A stretch of 64,000 nucleotides of DNA. Source: Betaproteobacteria bacterium. GTDB taxonomy: Bacteria; Pseudomonadota; Gammaproteobacteria; Burkholderiales; Thiobacillaceae. Of this stretch, positions 13,115 through 20,801 are shown piece by piece; the first letter of the stretch is position 1, and each line of letters opens with the position of its first letter. The stretch is taken from positions 62,001 to 126,000 of the forward strand of contig JACRAU010000033.1 of the NCBI GenBank assembly GCA_016234655.1, in the 5' to 3' direction. Both the position numbers and the translations under genes were made by a program. The notes beneath the pieces are model-generated. The model was not told the DNA's origin. It did no database searches and was given only the letters and a program-made list of their open reading frames with translations.

Positions 13115-14208
13115 ATATCCGGCATTTGTTCAAGCGCCTGTTCGCCCATATCGACCGGCCCCTGGCCGGCCTGTTGGCCCTGCTGCTGCTGGCCAGCATC
13201 GCCACGGTGTTCAGCGCCTCCGGCACCAGCATGGACAAGACGATCTCGCACCTGATCAATATCGCGATCGCGGTCGGCGCCATGATCGCGGTTTCGCATA
13301 TCCCGCCGCAGCGGCTGATGCAATTCGTGCTGCCGATCTATCTGCTCGGCATCGTGCTGCTGCTCGGCGTGGCGGTGGCCGGCGAGGTGGTCAACGGCGC
13401 GCGGCGCTGGCTGCACATCGGCGTTACCCGCATCCAGCCGTCGGAGTTGATGCGGCTGGCGGTGCCGATGATGCTGGCCTGGTACCTGCACTACAAGCAG
13501 GAGATACTGGGCGCCCGGCATTACGTTATCGCGGCGGTGCTGCTGACGATCCCGGTGGCGCTGATTCTGCGCCAACCGGACTTGGGTACCTCGCTGTTGA
13601 TCACCGCCTCCGGCTTCTTCGTGCTGTTTCTCGGCGGCCTGTCCTGGCGCATCATCGCCGGCGGTGCCGCGCTGGCCGGCGCGGCCTTGCCCTTCGCCTG
13701 GCACATGCTGCACGACTACCAGCGCCAGCGGGTGCTGACCATGATCGACCCCACTTCCGATCCGCTCGGCGCCGGCTACCACATCATCCAGTCGACCATC
13801 GCGGTCGGCTCCGGCGGCATGGCCGGCAAGGGCTGGCTCAACGGCAGCCAAGCCCATCTCGACTTCCTGCCCGAGCGCACCACCGACTTCATCTTCGCCG
13901 TGTTTTCGGAAGAGTTCGGCCTGATCGGCAATCTGTTGCTGCTCTTGCTCTACGGCGCCATCATCTATCGCGGCCTGGCCCTGGCCGCGGTGGCGCCCAG
14001 CCTGTTCGGCCGGCTGCTGGCCGGTTCGCTGGTGCTGACCTTTTTCACCTATGCCTTCGTCAACATGGGCATGGTGTCCGGCATCCTGCCCGTGGTCGGC
14101 GTGCCGCTGCCCTTGGTCAGCTACGGCGGCACTTCCATGGTCAGCGTGTTGATCGGCTTCGGCATCGTGATGAGCGCGGCCAGCCACAAGAAACTGGTGA
14201 AGACATGA
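13111..14208 (+). CDS. mrdB: peptidoglycan glycosyltransferase RodA
   Basis: This 365-residue SEDS-family polytopic protein polymerises lipid II together with PBP2. It has about ten membrane segments and the SEDS signatures GARRWLHIG, QPSELMRLAVPM, QPDLGTSLLI and DFIFAVFSEEFG, which includes the conserved catalytic-loop acidic residue. The ATG overlaps the mrdA stop (ATGA) and the stop overlaps the rlpA ATG, consistent with one translationally coupled unit. Confidence 0.97.
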   Translation: MNIRHLFKRLFAHIDRPLAGLLALLLLASIATVFSASGTSMDKTISHLINIAIAVGAMIAVSHIPPQRLMQFVLPIYLLGIVLLLGVAVAGEVVNGARRWLHIGVTRIQPSELMRLAVPMMLAWYLHYKQEILGARHYVIAAVLLTIPVALILRQPDLGTSLLITASGFFVLFLGGLSWRIIAGGAALAGAALPFAWHMLHDYQRQRVLTMIDPTSDPLGAGYHIIQSTIAVGSGGMAGKGWLNGSQAHLDFLPERTTDFIFAVFSEEFGLIGNLLLLLLYGAIIYRGLALAAVAPSLFGRLLAGSLVLTFFTYAFVNMGMVSGILPVVGVPLPLVSYGGTSMVSVLIGFGIVMSAASHKKLVKT

Positions 14209-15191
14209 ACGCCTATCGCCTGTCGCATGGCCCGCGCCTCGCCTTGCTGGCGCTGATGCTGGTTTATCTCGGCGGCTGCTCCATGATCGGTAGCCGCGAT
14301 GGGCCGAAGGCCGCGCCGAAGAAGGGCGGCTATTACCTGGACGACGGGCCGGGCGACAATCCGCCGGCCAATCTGGATGCGATCCCGGATGCCGTGCCGA
14401 AAGCTGAACCTTTGGCGCGCGGCGCGAACAAACCCTATGCCGCGCTCGGCAAGCAGTTCGTGCCGATGGCGGACGGCCAGCCCTACAAGGCGCAGGGCCT
14501 GGCCTCGTGGTACGGCCGGCGCTATCACGGCAAGCCGACCTCGACCGGCGAGATCTACGACATGTACGCCATGAGCGCCGCGCACCCGACCTTGCCGATC
14601 CCGAGCTATGTCCGGGTCACCAACTTGAAGAACGGCCGTAGCGTGGTCGTGCGGGTGAACGATCGCGGGCCGTTCGTCGACGACCGCTTGATCGATCTGT
14701 CGTACACGGCGGCCTACAAGCTCGACATCCTGCGCGGCGTGACGCCGGTGGAGGTGGAGCGTATCTATCCGGAAGACACCCGGCCGGCGGTGGTGCAGGT
14801 CGTGCGCGTGGACCCGGCCTTCATCGAAGAGGCCAAGCCGCTCGAACCCGCCCGCCCGCCCGAGCCGGTCAAGCCGCCGCCGTCGGCCAAGGCCGTGCCG
14901 CCGCTCAAGGCGGTCGAGCTGCCCAAGCCGGCCAAACCGGCCGAGCCGGGCAGCTATCTCCAGGTCGGCGCCTTCGCCGCACAGGCCACCGCCGACGACC
15001 TGGTTGCGCGGATCGGCCAGCGTCTGGGCGCCCCGGCGCAAGGCGTGCGAAGCGTGCAGGTCGGCGGCCTGTTCAAGGTGCATGTCGGGCCATTCCGCGA
15101 CGCCGAGACCTTGGAGCGCGCGGCCGCGTTGATACAAGAGACCTTCGGCATCCGTCCGTTCAAGGTCGTGGGAGCGACCTCCTGGCCGTGA
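14205..15191 (+). CDS. rlpA: septal ring lytic transglycosylase RlpA, lipoprotein
   Basis: This 328-residue lipoprotein starts at ATG 14205, overlapping the mrdB stop. A short signal ends in the lipobox LGGC. The double-psi beta-barrel domain shows GLASWYGRRYHGKPTSTGE and VVRVNDRGPFVDDRLIDLS, with the catalytic Asp of the ND-R-G-P motif. A proline-rich linker (about residues 215-245) leads to a C-terminal SPOR domain (YLQVGAFAA to the end), which binds denuded glycan strands. It cleaves glycans lacking stem peptides. The position after mrdB and before dacA is the usual proteobacterial arrangement. Confidence 0.95.
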   Translation: MNAYRLSHGPRLALLALMLVYLGGCSMIGSRDGPKAAPKKGGYYLDDGPGDNPPANLDAIPDAVPKAEPLARGANKPYAALGKQFVPMADGQPYKAQGLASWYGRRYHGKPTSTGEIYDMYAMSAAHPTLPIPSYVRVTNLKNGRSVVVRVNDRGPFVDDRLIDLSYTAAYKLDILRGVTPVEVERIYPEDTRPAVVQVVRVDPAFIEEAKPLEPARPPEPVKPPPSAKAVPPLKAVELPKPAKPAEPGSYLQVGAFAAQATADDLVARIGQRLGAPAQGVRSVQVGGLFKVHVGPFRDAETLERAAALIQETFGIRPFKVVGATSWP

Positions 15192-15284
15192 ATGGGCGGC
15201 GGGGAAATTGCCAAGCCGTTATTCGGGCCGAGGATTTATGCCCTTTAGGGTACGGCCCTCCTACAAAGGGTTGAGGAATAAGGA

Positions 15285-16439
15285 ATGTGGGGAATGAGCG
15301 CGATGCATAAGGTGAGAGTCTTCCTGGTTTTCTGCGGCCTGGCCATGGCCATGGCGGCGCAAGCCGCGCTGCCGGTGGCGCCGCCGCCGGCCATCGAGGC
15401 CAAGGCCTGGCTGCTGGTGGATGCCCAGAGCGCCCAGGTCCTGGCCGAACGCAATCCCGACGCGCGCATCGAACCCGCCTCGCTGACCAAGCTGATGACC
15501 GCCTACCTGGCCTTCGGCGCCGTGCGCGACGGCCGGCTGGCGCTGAACCAGCCCTTGATCGTGTCGGAAAAGGCCTGGCGGGCCGAGGGCTCGCGCATGT
15601 TCCTCGACCCGAAGCGCCCGGTCGTGGTGGAAGACCTGCTCAAGGGCATGATCGTGCAATCGGGCAACGATGCCTGCATCGTGTTGGCCGAGGCCATTGC
15701 CGGTTCCGAAGCGCAGTTCGCCGAATTGATGAACCAGACGGCCAAGCGCCTGGGCATGGGCCGCACCCATTTCGTCAACGCCACCGGCCTGCCGCATGCC
15801 GAGCACTACACCACCGCGCGCGACCTGGCGCGCCTGGCCACCACCTTGATCCGCGAATTTCCCGAGTTCTACAAAATCTACTCGATCAAGGAATATGGCT
15901 ACAACGGCATTACCCAGCCCAACCGCAACCGCTTGCTCTGGCTCGACCCCAACGTCGACGGCGTGAAGACCGGCCACACCGAGAGCGCCGGTTATTGCCT
16001 GATCGCGTCGAGCACGCGCGACCGCCGGCGCCTGTTGTCGGTGGTGCTCGGCACCGGCTCCGACACCGCCCGTGCGACCGAGAGCCAGAAGCTGCTGAAC
16101 TATGGCTTCCAGGCCTATGAGACCGCGCGCCTGTATGGCGCGAACCAGGCGGTCGCCCGCATTCGTCTGTACAAGGGCAGCGAGAACGAAGTACAGGCCG
16201 GCTTCCTGAACGACTTCCATGTCAGCGTGCCGCGCGGCAGCGCCAGCCGGATCAAGGCCGACCTGATCTTCATGAACCCGATGCTCGCGCCGGTCGGCCA
16301 GGGCCAGAAGGTCGCCACCTTGCGCCTCAGCCTGGACGGCCAGGCGCTCGGCGATTACCCCTTGCAGGCCCTGAAGGGCGTCAGCACCGCCAGCATCATC
16401 GGCCGTGCCTGGGATAGCGTGCTGTTGATGTTCAAGTGA
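15285..16439 (+). CDS. dacA: D-alanyl-D-alanine carboxypeptidase (PBP5/6 type)
   Basis: This is a low-molecular-weight PBP of up to 384 residues that trims the terminal D-Ala from pentapeptides. A signal peptide ends at AAQA. The active-site motifs are SLTK, SGN (QSGNDAC) and KTG (VKTGHTESAG). The C-terminal PBP5_C domain and a final amphipathic helix (AWDSVLLMFK) suit membrane anchoring. Three in-frame ATGs lie at 15285, 15294 and 15303. The first follows AGGA; the third gives the tidiest signal peptide (MHKVRVFLVF) and has GGGGA ten bases upstream, so the true start is uncertain by six codons. Confidence 0.95.
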   Translation: MWGMSAMHKVRVFLVFCGLAMAMAAQAALPVAPPPAIEAKAWLLVDAQSAQVLAERNPDARIEPASLTKLMTAYLAFGAVRDGRLALNQPLIVSEKAWRAEGSRMFLDPKRPVVVEDLLKGMIVQSGNDACIVLAEAIAGSEAQFAELMNQTAKRLGMGRTHFVNATGLPHAEHYTTARDLARLATTLIREFPEFYKIYSIKEYGYNGITQPNRNRLLWLDPNVDGVKTGHTESAGYCLIASSTRDRRRLLSVVLGTGSDTARATESQKLLNYGFQAYETARLYGANQAVARIRLYKGSENEVQAGFLNDFHVSVPRGSASRIKADLIFMNPMLAPVGQGQKVATLRLSLDGQALGDYPLQALKGVSTASIIGRAWDSVLLMFK

Positions 16440-16476
16440 GGCGCGCGGCAAGTGGCTAGAGGCAAGGGGGGGTGAG

Positions 16477-17361
16477 ATGGGCCTGGTTTATCTGAATGGT
16501 GAATATCTCCCGCTGGAAGAAGCGCGGATTCCGGTGCTCGATCGCGGCTTCATCTTCGGCGACGGCGTCTACGAGGTGATCCCGGTCTACAACCGCCGGC
16601 CGTTCCGCTTGGGCGAACACCTACGCCGCCTGCAACACAGCCTGGACGGCATCCGCCTGGCCAACCCGTACGGCGAGGCGGAATGGGCCGAGCGCATCGG
16701 CCGGGTCGTCGCCGCCGGCGAGACCGAGGACCAGGGCGTTTACCTGCAAGTCACCCGTGGCCCGGCTCCGCGCGACCACGCCTTCCCCAAGGTCGTGCAG
16801 CCCACGGTGTTCGTCATGAGCAACCCGCTGGCCACGCCGCCGCGCAGCGCGGTCGAACAGGGCGTGGCCGCCATCACCGCCGTCGACAACCGCTGGCTGC
16901 GCTGCGACATCAAGGCCATTGCCCTGTTGCCCAATGTGCTGCTGCGGCAATTGGCGGTCGATGCCGGCTGCGCCGAGACCGTACTGCTGCGCGACGGCTT
17001 CATGATCGAGGGCGCGGCCAGCAACATCTTCATCGTGAAGGACGGCGTCATCCTGGCGCCGCCCAAATCCAACCTGATGTTGCCCGGCATCACCTACGAC
17101 GTGGTGTTGGAGATTGCCCGAGCCAAGGGTTTTGCCCATGAGGTGCGGCCGGTGACCGAGGCCGAGCTGCGGGGCGCGGACGAGATCTGGCAGACCTCGT
17201 CGACCAAGGAAGTCACCGCCGTGGTGCGGCTCGACGGCCAGCCGGTAGGCGGCGGCAAACCCGGCCCGGTGTTCTGGAAAATGCACGCGGCCTACCAGGC
17301 ATTCAAGCAGACCGTGATGCGGGCTAATCCAATCCCCTCTCCCCTTGCGGGAGAGGGCTAG
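16477..17361 (+). CDS. dat: D-amino acid aminotransferase (class IV PLP)
   Basis: This 294-residue class IV aminotransferase probably interconverts D-alanine and D-glutamate with 2-oxo acids. The pyridoxal phosphate lysine is K146 in RCDIKAIALLPNVL, and GFMIEGAASNIF binds the cofactor phosphate. The RxxD...FGDGVYEVIPVY N-terminus matches D-amino acid rather than branched-chain enzymes. The last residues (NPIPSPLAGEG) and the stop are encoded by a dispersed palindrome (17334-17371), so the native C-terminus was probably altered by repeat insertion. Its place between dacA and ybeD suits a role in D-amino acid supply for the wall. Confidence 0.9.
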   Translation: MGLVYLNGEYLPLEEARIPVLDRGFIFGDGVYEVIPVYNRRPFRLGEHLRRLQHSLDGIRLANPYGEAEWAERIGRVVAAGETEDQGVYLQVTRGPAPRDHAFPKVVQPTVFVMSNPLATPPRSAVEQGVAAITAVDNRWLRCDIKAIALLPNVLLRQLAVDAGCAETVLLRDGFMIEGAASNIFIVKDGVILAPPKSNLMLPGITYDVVLEIARAKGFAHEVRPVTEAELRGADEIWQTSSTKEVTAVVRLDGQPVGGGKPGPVFWKMHAAYQAFKQTVMRANPIPSPLAGEG

Positions 17362-17371
17362 GGAGAGGGGG
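17334..17371. repeat. C/T-G/A palindromic repeat at the dat/ybeD junction
   Basis: A CCCCTCTCCCC stretch, a TTGCGG core and GGGAGAGGG arms form a hairpin with an extra GGGAGAGGGG tail. It covers the last codons and stop of dat. Its purine-rich 3' tail sits two bases before the ybeD ATG and can act as the Shine-Dalgarno. Related copies occur at 30828, 32301, 36315, 36369 and 39148. Confidence 0.8.
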
Positions 17372-17373
17372 CA

Positions 17374-17637
17374 ATGACAGAAGACACCCTGCTCGAATTC
17401 CCCTGCGACTTCCCGATCAAGATCATGGGCGCACGCACCGACGACTTCGCCCAGACCGTGGTCGAGATCGTGCTGCGCCACGCGCCCGATTTCGCCGCCG
17501 AAACGGTGGAGATGCGGCCGTCCAAGGCCGGCAACTACCTCGCCGTCACCTGCACCATCCGCGCCACGTCCAAGGCGCAACTCGACGCGCTGTACATGGA
17601 GCTGACCGGACACCCGATGGTCAAGATCGTGCTCTAG
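17374..17637 (+). CDS. ybeD: DUF493 / YbeD family protein
   Basis: This 87-residue protein has the ferredoxin-like ACT-type fold of the YbeD/HP0495 family: FPCDFPIKIMG start, a VEMRPSKAGNYLAVTCTI central strand and a GHPMVKIVL end. In proteobacteria it normally sits between dacA and lipB; its biochemical role is unsettled. Here lipB is about 5 kb downstream because of an inserted accessory block. The Shine-Dalgarno is part of the palindromic repeat that ends dat. Confidence 0.93.
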   Translation: MTEDTLLEFPCDFPIKIMGARTDDFAQTVVEIVLRHAPDFAAETVEMRPSKAGNYLAVTCTIRATSKAQLDALYMELTGHPMVKIVL

Positions 17638-17640
17638 CGT

Positions 17641-18567
17641 TCACTGCACCGGCGTGCCGAAGATCGAGCCGGTGACCTTGGTGCCGCCCCTCGGCAGGCT
17701 GAGGAAGATGCGGCCGCCGCCGGTCGGGATCAGGCCGCCCGTGGGGCCGCGCCGGTTGGTGCTGATCGTGCCGGCCAGGCTGAAGCCCACCCCGGTCAGC
17801 GCCGAGCCGGCGATGGTGAAGGTCAGGCTGCCGTCCAGGATCAAGCCGCCGCCCACCTCGCAGTCGTTCAGGTTGTTGGTGCGGTCGCTGACGTAAAAGG
17901 CGATCAGGCCGCGCACCGTGGCGTCGGTCTCCGACGCGGTGACGGTCACATTGCCGGAGTAGGTGATGCGCCCCTTCACCGGGCAGGCGAATTGGCCGTT
18001 GAGCGGGATCGTCCGCGTCACCGTGACGGCGAAGCCTTGGCCGCCGCCGCCCGCGCTGTAGGCGGCGGCAATCGCGTTCATCCCGCCGCCGAGCGCCGTA
18101 TTGATGTTGTCGATGTCGCTGCTTTGCAGCACGCTGGGCACGGTGTAAACCAGGCCGACCTTGCCGTTGTTCAGCATGTCGCTTTCGCTGCGGCCGTAAC
18201 CGACGTAGATCTGGCTCCCGCCGAGGAAGGACATATCCACGTTGCGGATGACATCGAAACTGCGACTGCTCAAGGCGCCGGTGTAATAGGGCGGCAGCGC
18301 GCCACCGGTCCACGCCACCCAATTCGTGCCGTTGTGCAGATACCAGCCGCTGCCGATGTCGGCGGCAAGATAAATACTGCCCGGCTGGTTCACGTCTCCA
18401 TCGCCGACGCCGACATTGGCGACCACGGTCAGGCCATTGGCGGCGCCGCTGCTCGTTGCGCTAAACGTCGGGGTTTGGGCCGCCATGGCCGGCGCGCCCA
18501 ACATGGCCAGCCAGGCGGCCATCAACAGGCCCACCCGCGCCTTGCTGCATTTCACTAGCGTTTTCAT
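17641..18567 (-). CDS. secreted protein of unknown function
   Basis: This 308-residue protein begins after AAGGAGG and has a clear Sec signal peptide (basic start MKTLVKCSKAR, hydrophobic core, APAMAA cleavage region). The mature chain is rich in Gly, Thr, Ser and Asn with alternating beta-type hydrophobics, and has few charged residues. A lone Cys pair at CPVKG and NDCEVGG may form a disulfide. I recognise no family; the composition suits an extracellular or cell-surface beta protein. It is convergent with ybeD (3 bp between stops) and divergent from the caspase-like gene at 18829. It opens the accessory block between ybeD and lipB. Confidence 0.8.
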   Translation of the reverse strand: MKTLVKCSKARVGLLMAAWLAMLGAPAMAAQTPTFSATSSGAANGLTVVANVGVGDGDVNQPGSIYLAADIGSGWYLHNGTNWVAWTGGALPPYYTGALSSRSFDVIRNVDMSFLGGSQIYVGYGRSESDMLNNGKVGLVYTVPSVLQSSDIDNINTALGGGMNAIAAAYSAGGGGQGFAVTVTRTIPLNGQFACPVKGRITYSGNVTVTASETDATVRGLIAFYVSDRTNNLNDCEVGGGLILDGSLTFTIAGSALTGVGFSLAGTISTNRRGPTGGLIPTGGGRIFLSLPRGGTKVTGSIFGTPVQ

Positions 18568-18828
18568 GTCGGCCTCCTTGCCTGCGGCATAGACCCAATA
18601 TCAAGACCGCCACGTCTTGAATATAGCTCTTGGCCAGCGCATGGGTGGCAGGAAAAATCATTTATCCGCATAGAAGGCGCGGCGCCGGAGAGCACCGTTC
18701 ACAAGCAGTGGCTATTCATCGTTCTTGACGGGTTCCCCGCCAACGCCCACCTGCGATGCTCGGGGGATAGCGCCGAAGGCCCTATGCGCTGCGCGGGGCC
18801 CATCGATCAAACCCAATTGGAGGTAAGC

Positions 18829-19263
18829 ATGACCTATGTAATGGAAATGTCCACGGATCAAGATATCGTCGATACCCCGCTCGATGCGGCCTGGAACCCC
18901 ATAAATGCGCGTTATGATTGGAACCAAGTCAGCGCGATCAATCTGGGCATACCCAACAATGCCATCATCGTTGTCGTCGCGCACGGCGACGGCAACGAAA
19001 TCGGCAATGCCGAGCCCGGCACCATCGACATCAACGCCCAGATATTCCTCGCCTTGATTCAAGGCAATATGGCGAACAACGCCATGCCAGCCAGCATCTA
19101 CATTTCCACCTGCGGTCCGGGCATTGCGCAATTCGCCGCCGCAGTGCGTTTGGCCGCCGAGCAGAACGACATTTGGGTGCACACCCGCATCTACGGCCAC
19201 AGCGATCCCGTGGCCGGTCCGGTGCCGCCGCCGAACGACGTGGCCTGGGTGGAAATCTTCTGA
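18829..19263 (+). CDS. small caspase-fold-like protein (putative clan CD cysteine peptidase)
   Basis: This 144-residue protein starts at ATG 18829 after GGAGG; an upstream in-frame ATG at 18784 has no ribosome binding site. Two segments match the clan CD pattern: a hydrophobic strand ending in His-Gly (AIIVVVAHGDGN, H52) and a second strand ending in a Cys (ASIYISTCGPG, C95), with a helix between them. This is the core of caspase, gingipain and C80-type folds, here nearly at minimal size. There is no signal peptide or membrane segment. It lies 101 bp before a GH18-like gene on the same strand, so the two probably work together. The fold is inferred from motif spacing only; a non-catalytic relative is possible. 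Confidence 0.6.
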   Translation: MTYVMEMSTDQDIVDTPLDAAWNPINARYDWNQVSAINLGIPNNAIIVVVAHGDGNEIGNAEPGTIDINAQIFLALIQGNMANNAMPASIYISTCGPGIAQFAAAVRLAAEQNDIWVHTRIYGHSDPVAGPVPPPNDVAWVEIF

Positions 19264-19364
19264 CCTTGCGCCCATAAAGCAGAGGGCCGCGCCAAACGTA
19301 GCGATGCGGGCGGCGGGCCGCTGAATAAAGCCCCACCGAAAAGATCAACGATAGGGAGCACACA

Positions 19365-20117
19365 ATGAGCGATTACATCATCGGCGGTTGGACACAAGAT
19401 TTGAACGTGCGGGCACCCGCCGCATTTTCCCAAGCGATCTACGGCATGGTCACCAATCTGCAAGAGCTGAAAACCGGTGCCCCCGGCGGCCATGGCTGGA
19501 GCCCGGCCAACACCGCGCCGCCGGCCCAGGCCTCGGCCGGTACACGCGTGCGCTGGGCCTACGGCGGCCAATATTGCACACCGCAGGGCATGCCGAGCAA
19601 CAACGCGGACGTGGCCGCCATCGTCACCGCCAGCGCCGCTTGGGCGGGCGTGGACGTGGACGACGAATGCGCCATGAACGCCGGCCAGGTCACTGTGGCC
19701 ATGTCGGCGCTCAAGCACGCCGGCAAAGACACCAGCTATACCTTCATCGCCGGCTGGGCCTATAACAACCCCGATGCGCCGGGCGGCGACCCCGCCACCA
19801 ACGCGGCGGTGCAAGGCCTGGCCGCCGCCGGCGTGTGTGACCGCTTCATGCTGATGTGCTACGGCAACCAGATGTGGTCGATGGGCGATATCGTGGCCAA
19901 CGTCGGCCCCGCCATCGCCCGCACCGTGCAGCACGTGGGCGATCCGAAAAAGGTGATCCTGGCCTTGACCCCCGACGGCCTGACCCCGGAAAACCGCGAT
20001 TACTTCCTCGGCCAGGTCGTCAGCAACGGCCTTGGCGGACTATTCGTTTGGGAGTGGCCGCGACTCAGCGGCGCCGATCTGTATGTTATCGAACAGCGGC
20101 TGGGTATTACGGCTTGA
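19365..20117 (+). CDS. GH18-like TIM-barrel protein
   Basis: This 250-residue protein starts after a GGGAG site and has no signal peptide. Features of glycoside hydrolase family 18 are present in the right order: RWAYGG where SxGG lies on strand 3; AGVDVDDE (94-101) where DxxDxDxE lies on strand 4, with catalytic-type E101 kept but the first Asp changed to Ala; MLMCYG (Y166) where MxY lies on strand 6; and LFVWEW (W229) on strand 8. It could be a chitinase or endo-N-acetylglucosaminidase-like enzyme, or a lectin-like relative. Its neighbour is the caspase-fold-like gene. The lack of an export signal is odd for a chitinase and points to release by lysis or a dedicated secretion route. Confidence 0.7.
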   Translation: MSDYIIGGWTQDLNVRAPAAFSQAIYGMVTNLQELKTGAPGGHGWSPANTAPPAQASAGTRVRWAYGGQYCTPQGMPSNNADVAAIVTASAAWAGVDVDDECAMNAGQVTVAMSALKHAGKDTSYTFIAGWAYNNPDAPGGDPATNAAVQGLAAAGVCDRFMLMCYGNQMWSMGDIVANVGPAIARTVQHVGDPKKVILALTPDGLTPENRDYFLGQVVSNGLGGLFVWEWPRLSGADLYVIEQRLGITA

Positions 20118-20127
20118 ATCGGCGAGT

Positions 20128-20167
20128 GCTCATGGCGCCCGGCCCAATGGAACCGGGCGCCATGAGC
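20128..20167. repeat. perfect 15-bp inverted repeat after the GH18-like gene
   Basis: Arms 20128-20142 and 20153-20167 are exact complements around a 10-nt loop. No T-run follows on either strand, so it is not a standard intrinsic terminator. It lies between the convergent GH18-like gene and the minus-strand gene ending at 20184, where it could act as a transcript 3'-end stabiliser. Confidence 0.7.
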
Positions 20168-20183
20168 CTGGCGGGAAGGGCGC

Positions 20184-20576
20184 TCAGTAACCGCCGCCTA
20201 TGCCCTTGCCGAGTTCGCCCTCGGCATCGAAGAACATCCACAACAGGTGGGCGAACACCTCGGGCGCGATCACCGTGTGCCGGTTGTTGCCGGAGGCCAG
20301 GCCTTGGCGCAGGGCCTGGCGGGTGTCGGCATCGCCGGTCAGATCGAAGATGATGTCCACGCCCTCACCCAGGCCGAGCACATCGACCGCGTTCTGGTAG
20401 ACCGTCACGCCGCTGTGCTGAAAGCCCAGCACGACCGGGGAGTCGAGGTGGCGGTGCGCGACCGCGACGATCTCCACCGGTTTGCCGCCCTCCTGGATGA
20501 TCTCGAGCAGACGCTCGGCGAACTCCTGGCCCACATTACCCAGGCCCAGCAGGGCAACCTTGATCTTTTCACTCAT
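20184..20576 (-). CDS. small Rossmann-fold protein, homoserine dehydrogenase-like N-terminal domain
   Basis: This 130-residue protein has a good GGAGA ribosome binding site. It opens with a nucleotide-binding beta-alpha-beta unit (KVALLGLGNVGQEFAERL, GxGxxG). The segment VVLGFQHSGVTVYQNAVDVL and VDIIFDLTGD resemble the NAD(P)-binding half of homoserine dehydrogenase. The catalytic and ACT domains are absent, so it is not a working homoserine dehydrogenase. It could be a stand-alone NAD-binding or sensing protein. The C-terminus (FDAEGELGKGIGGGY) is short and glycine-rich. Confidence 0.8.
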   Translation of the reverse strand: MSEKIKVALLGLGNVGQEFAERLLEIIQEGGKPVEIVAVAHRHLDSPVVLGFQHSGVTVYQNAVDVLGLGEGVDIIFDLTGDADTRQALRQGLASGNNRHTVIAPEVFAHLLWMFFDAEGELGKGIGGGY

Positions 20577-20621
20577 GTTGTCTCCAGTCTCGTTTGATTA
20601 TTGGGGTAAAGCAGGGACATT

Positions 20622-20711
20622 CTAACGGCTGAGGCGTTGGTGTGGGGCGGCGGTCTTGGGGTACCCGGCATCTGTGCGGCGTAGTTTGGCGCGGAAGAGG
20701 ACGGCGTACAT
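20622..20711 (-). pseudogene. possible remnant of an antibiotic biosynthesis monooxygenase-type gene
   Basis: A 29-codon open frame begins MYAVLFRAKL and continues with ...GYPKTAAPHQR before a stop. The MYAV-hydrophobic-FRA start, a Tyr about 17 residues in and a T-A-A-x-x-R pattern resemble the beginning of ABM-family monooxygenases, which are normally about 100 residues. The rest of the gene is absent: OLD lies upstream and the Rossmann gene downstream. The match is short and rests on recall of family N-termini. Confidence 0.3.
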
Positions 20712-20801
20712 GTTCAGTTCTGGAGATGCAGCTAGGTAATTTAATGTTTGACGTGAGCGGTATGGCCTGCCTTGCCAAGGCTGGTCCATTCGATGGAATG
20801 G

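Noticed and set aside
13029-14204. Extension of rlpA upstream through mrdB
   Set aside because: The frame is open, but it overlaps RodA, and a lipoprotein signal starts precisely at 14205.
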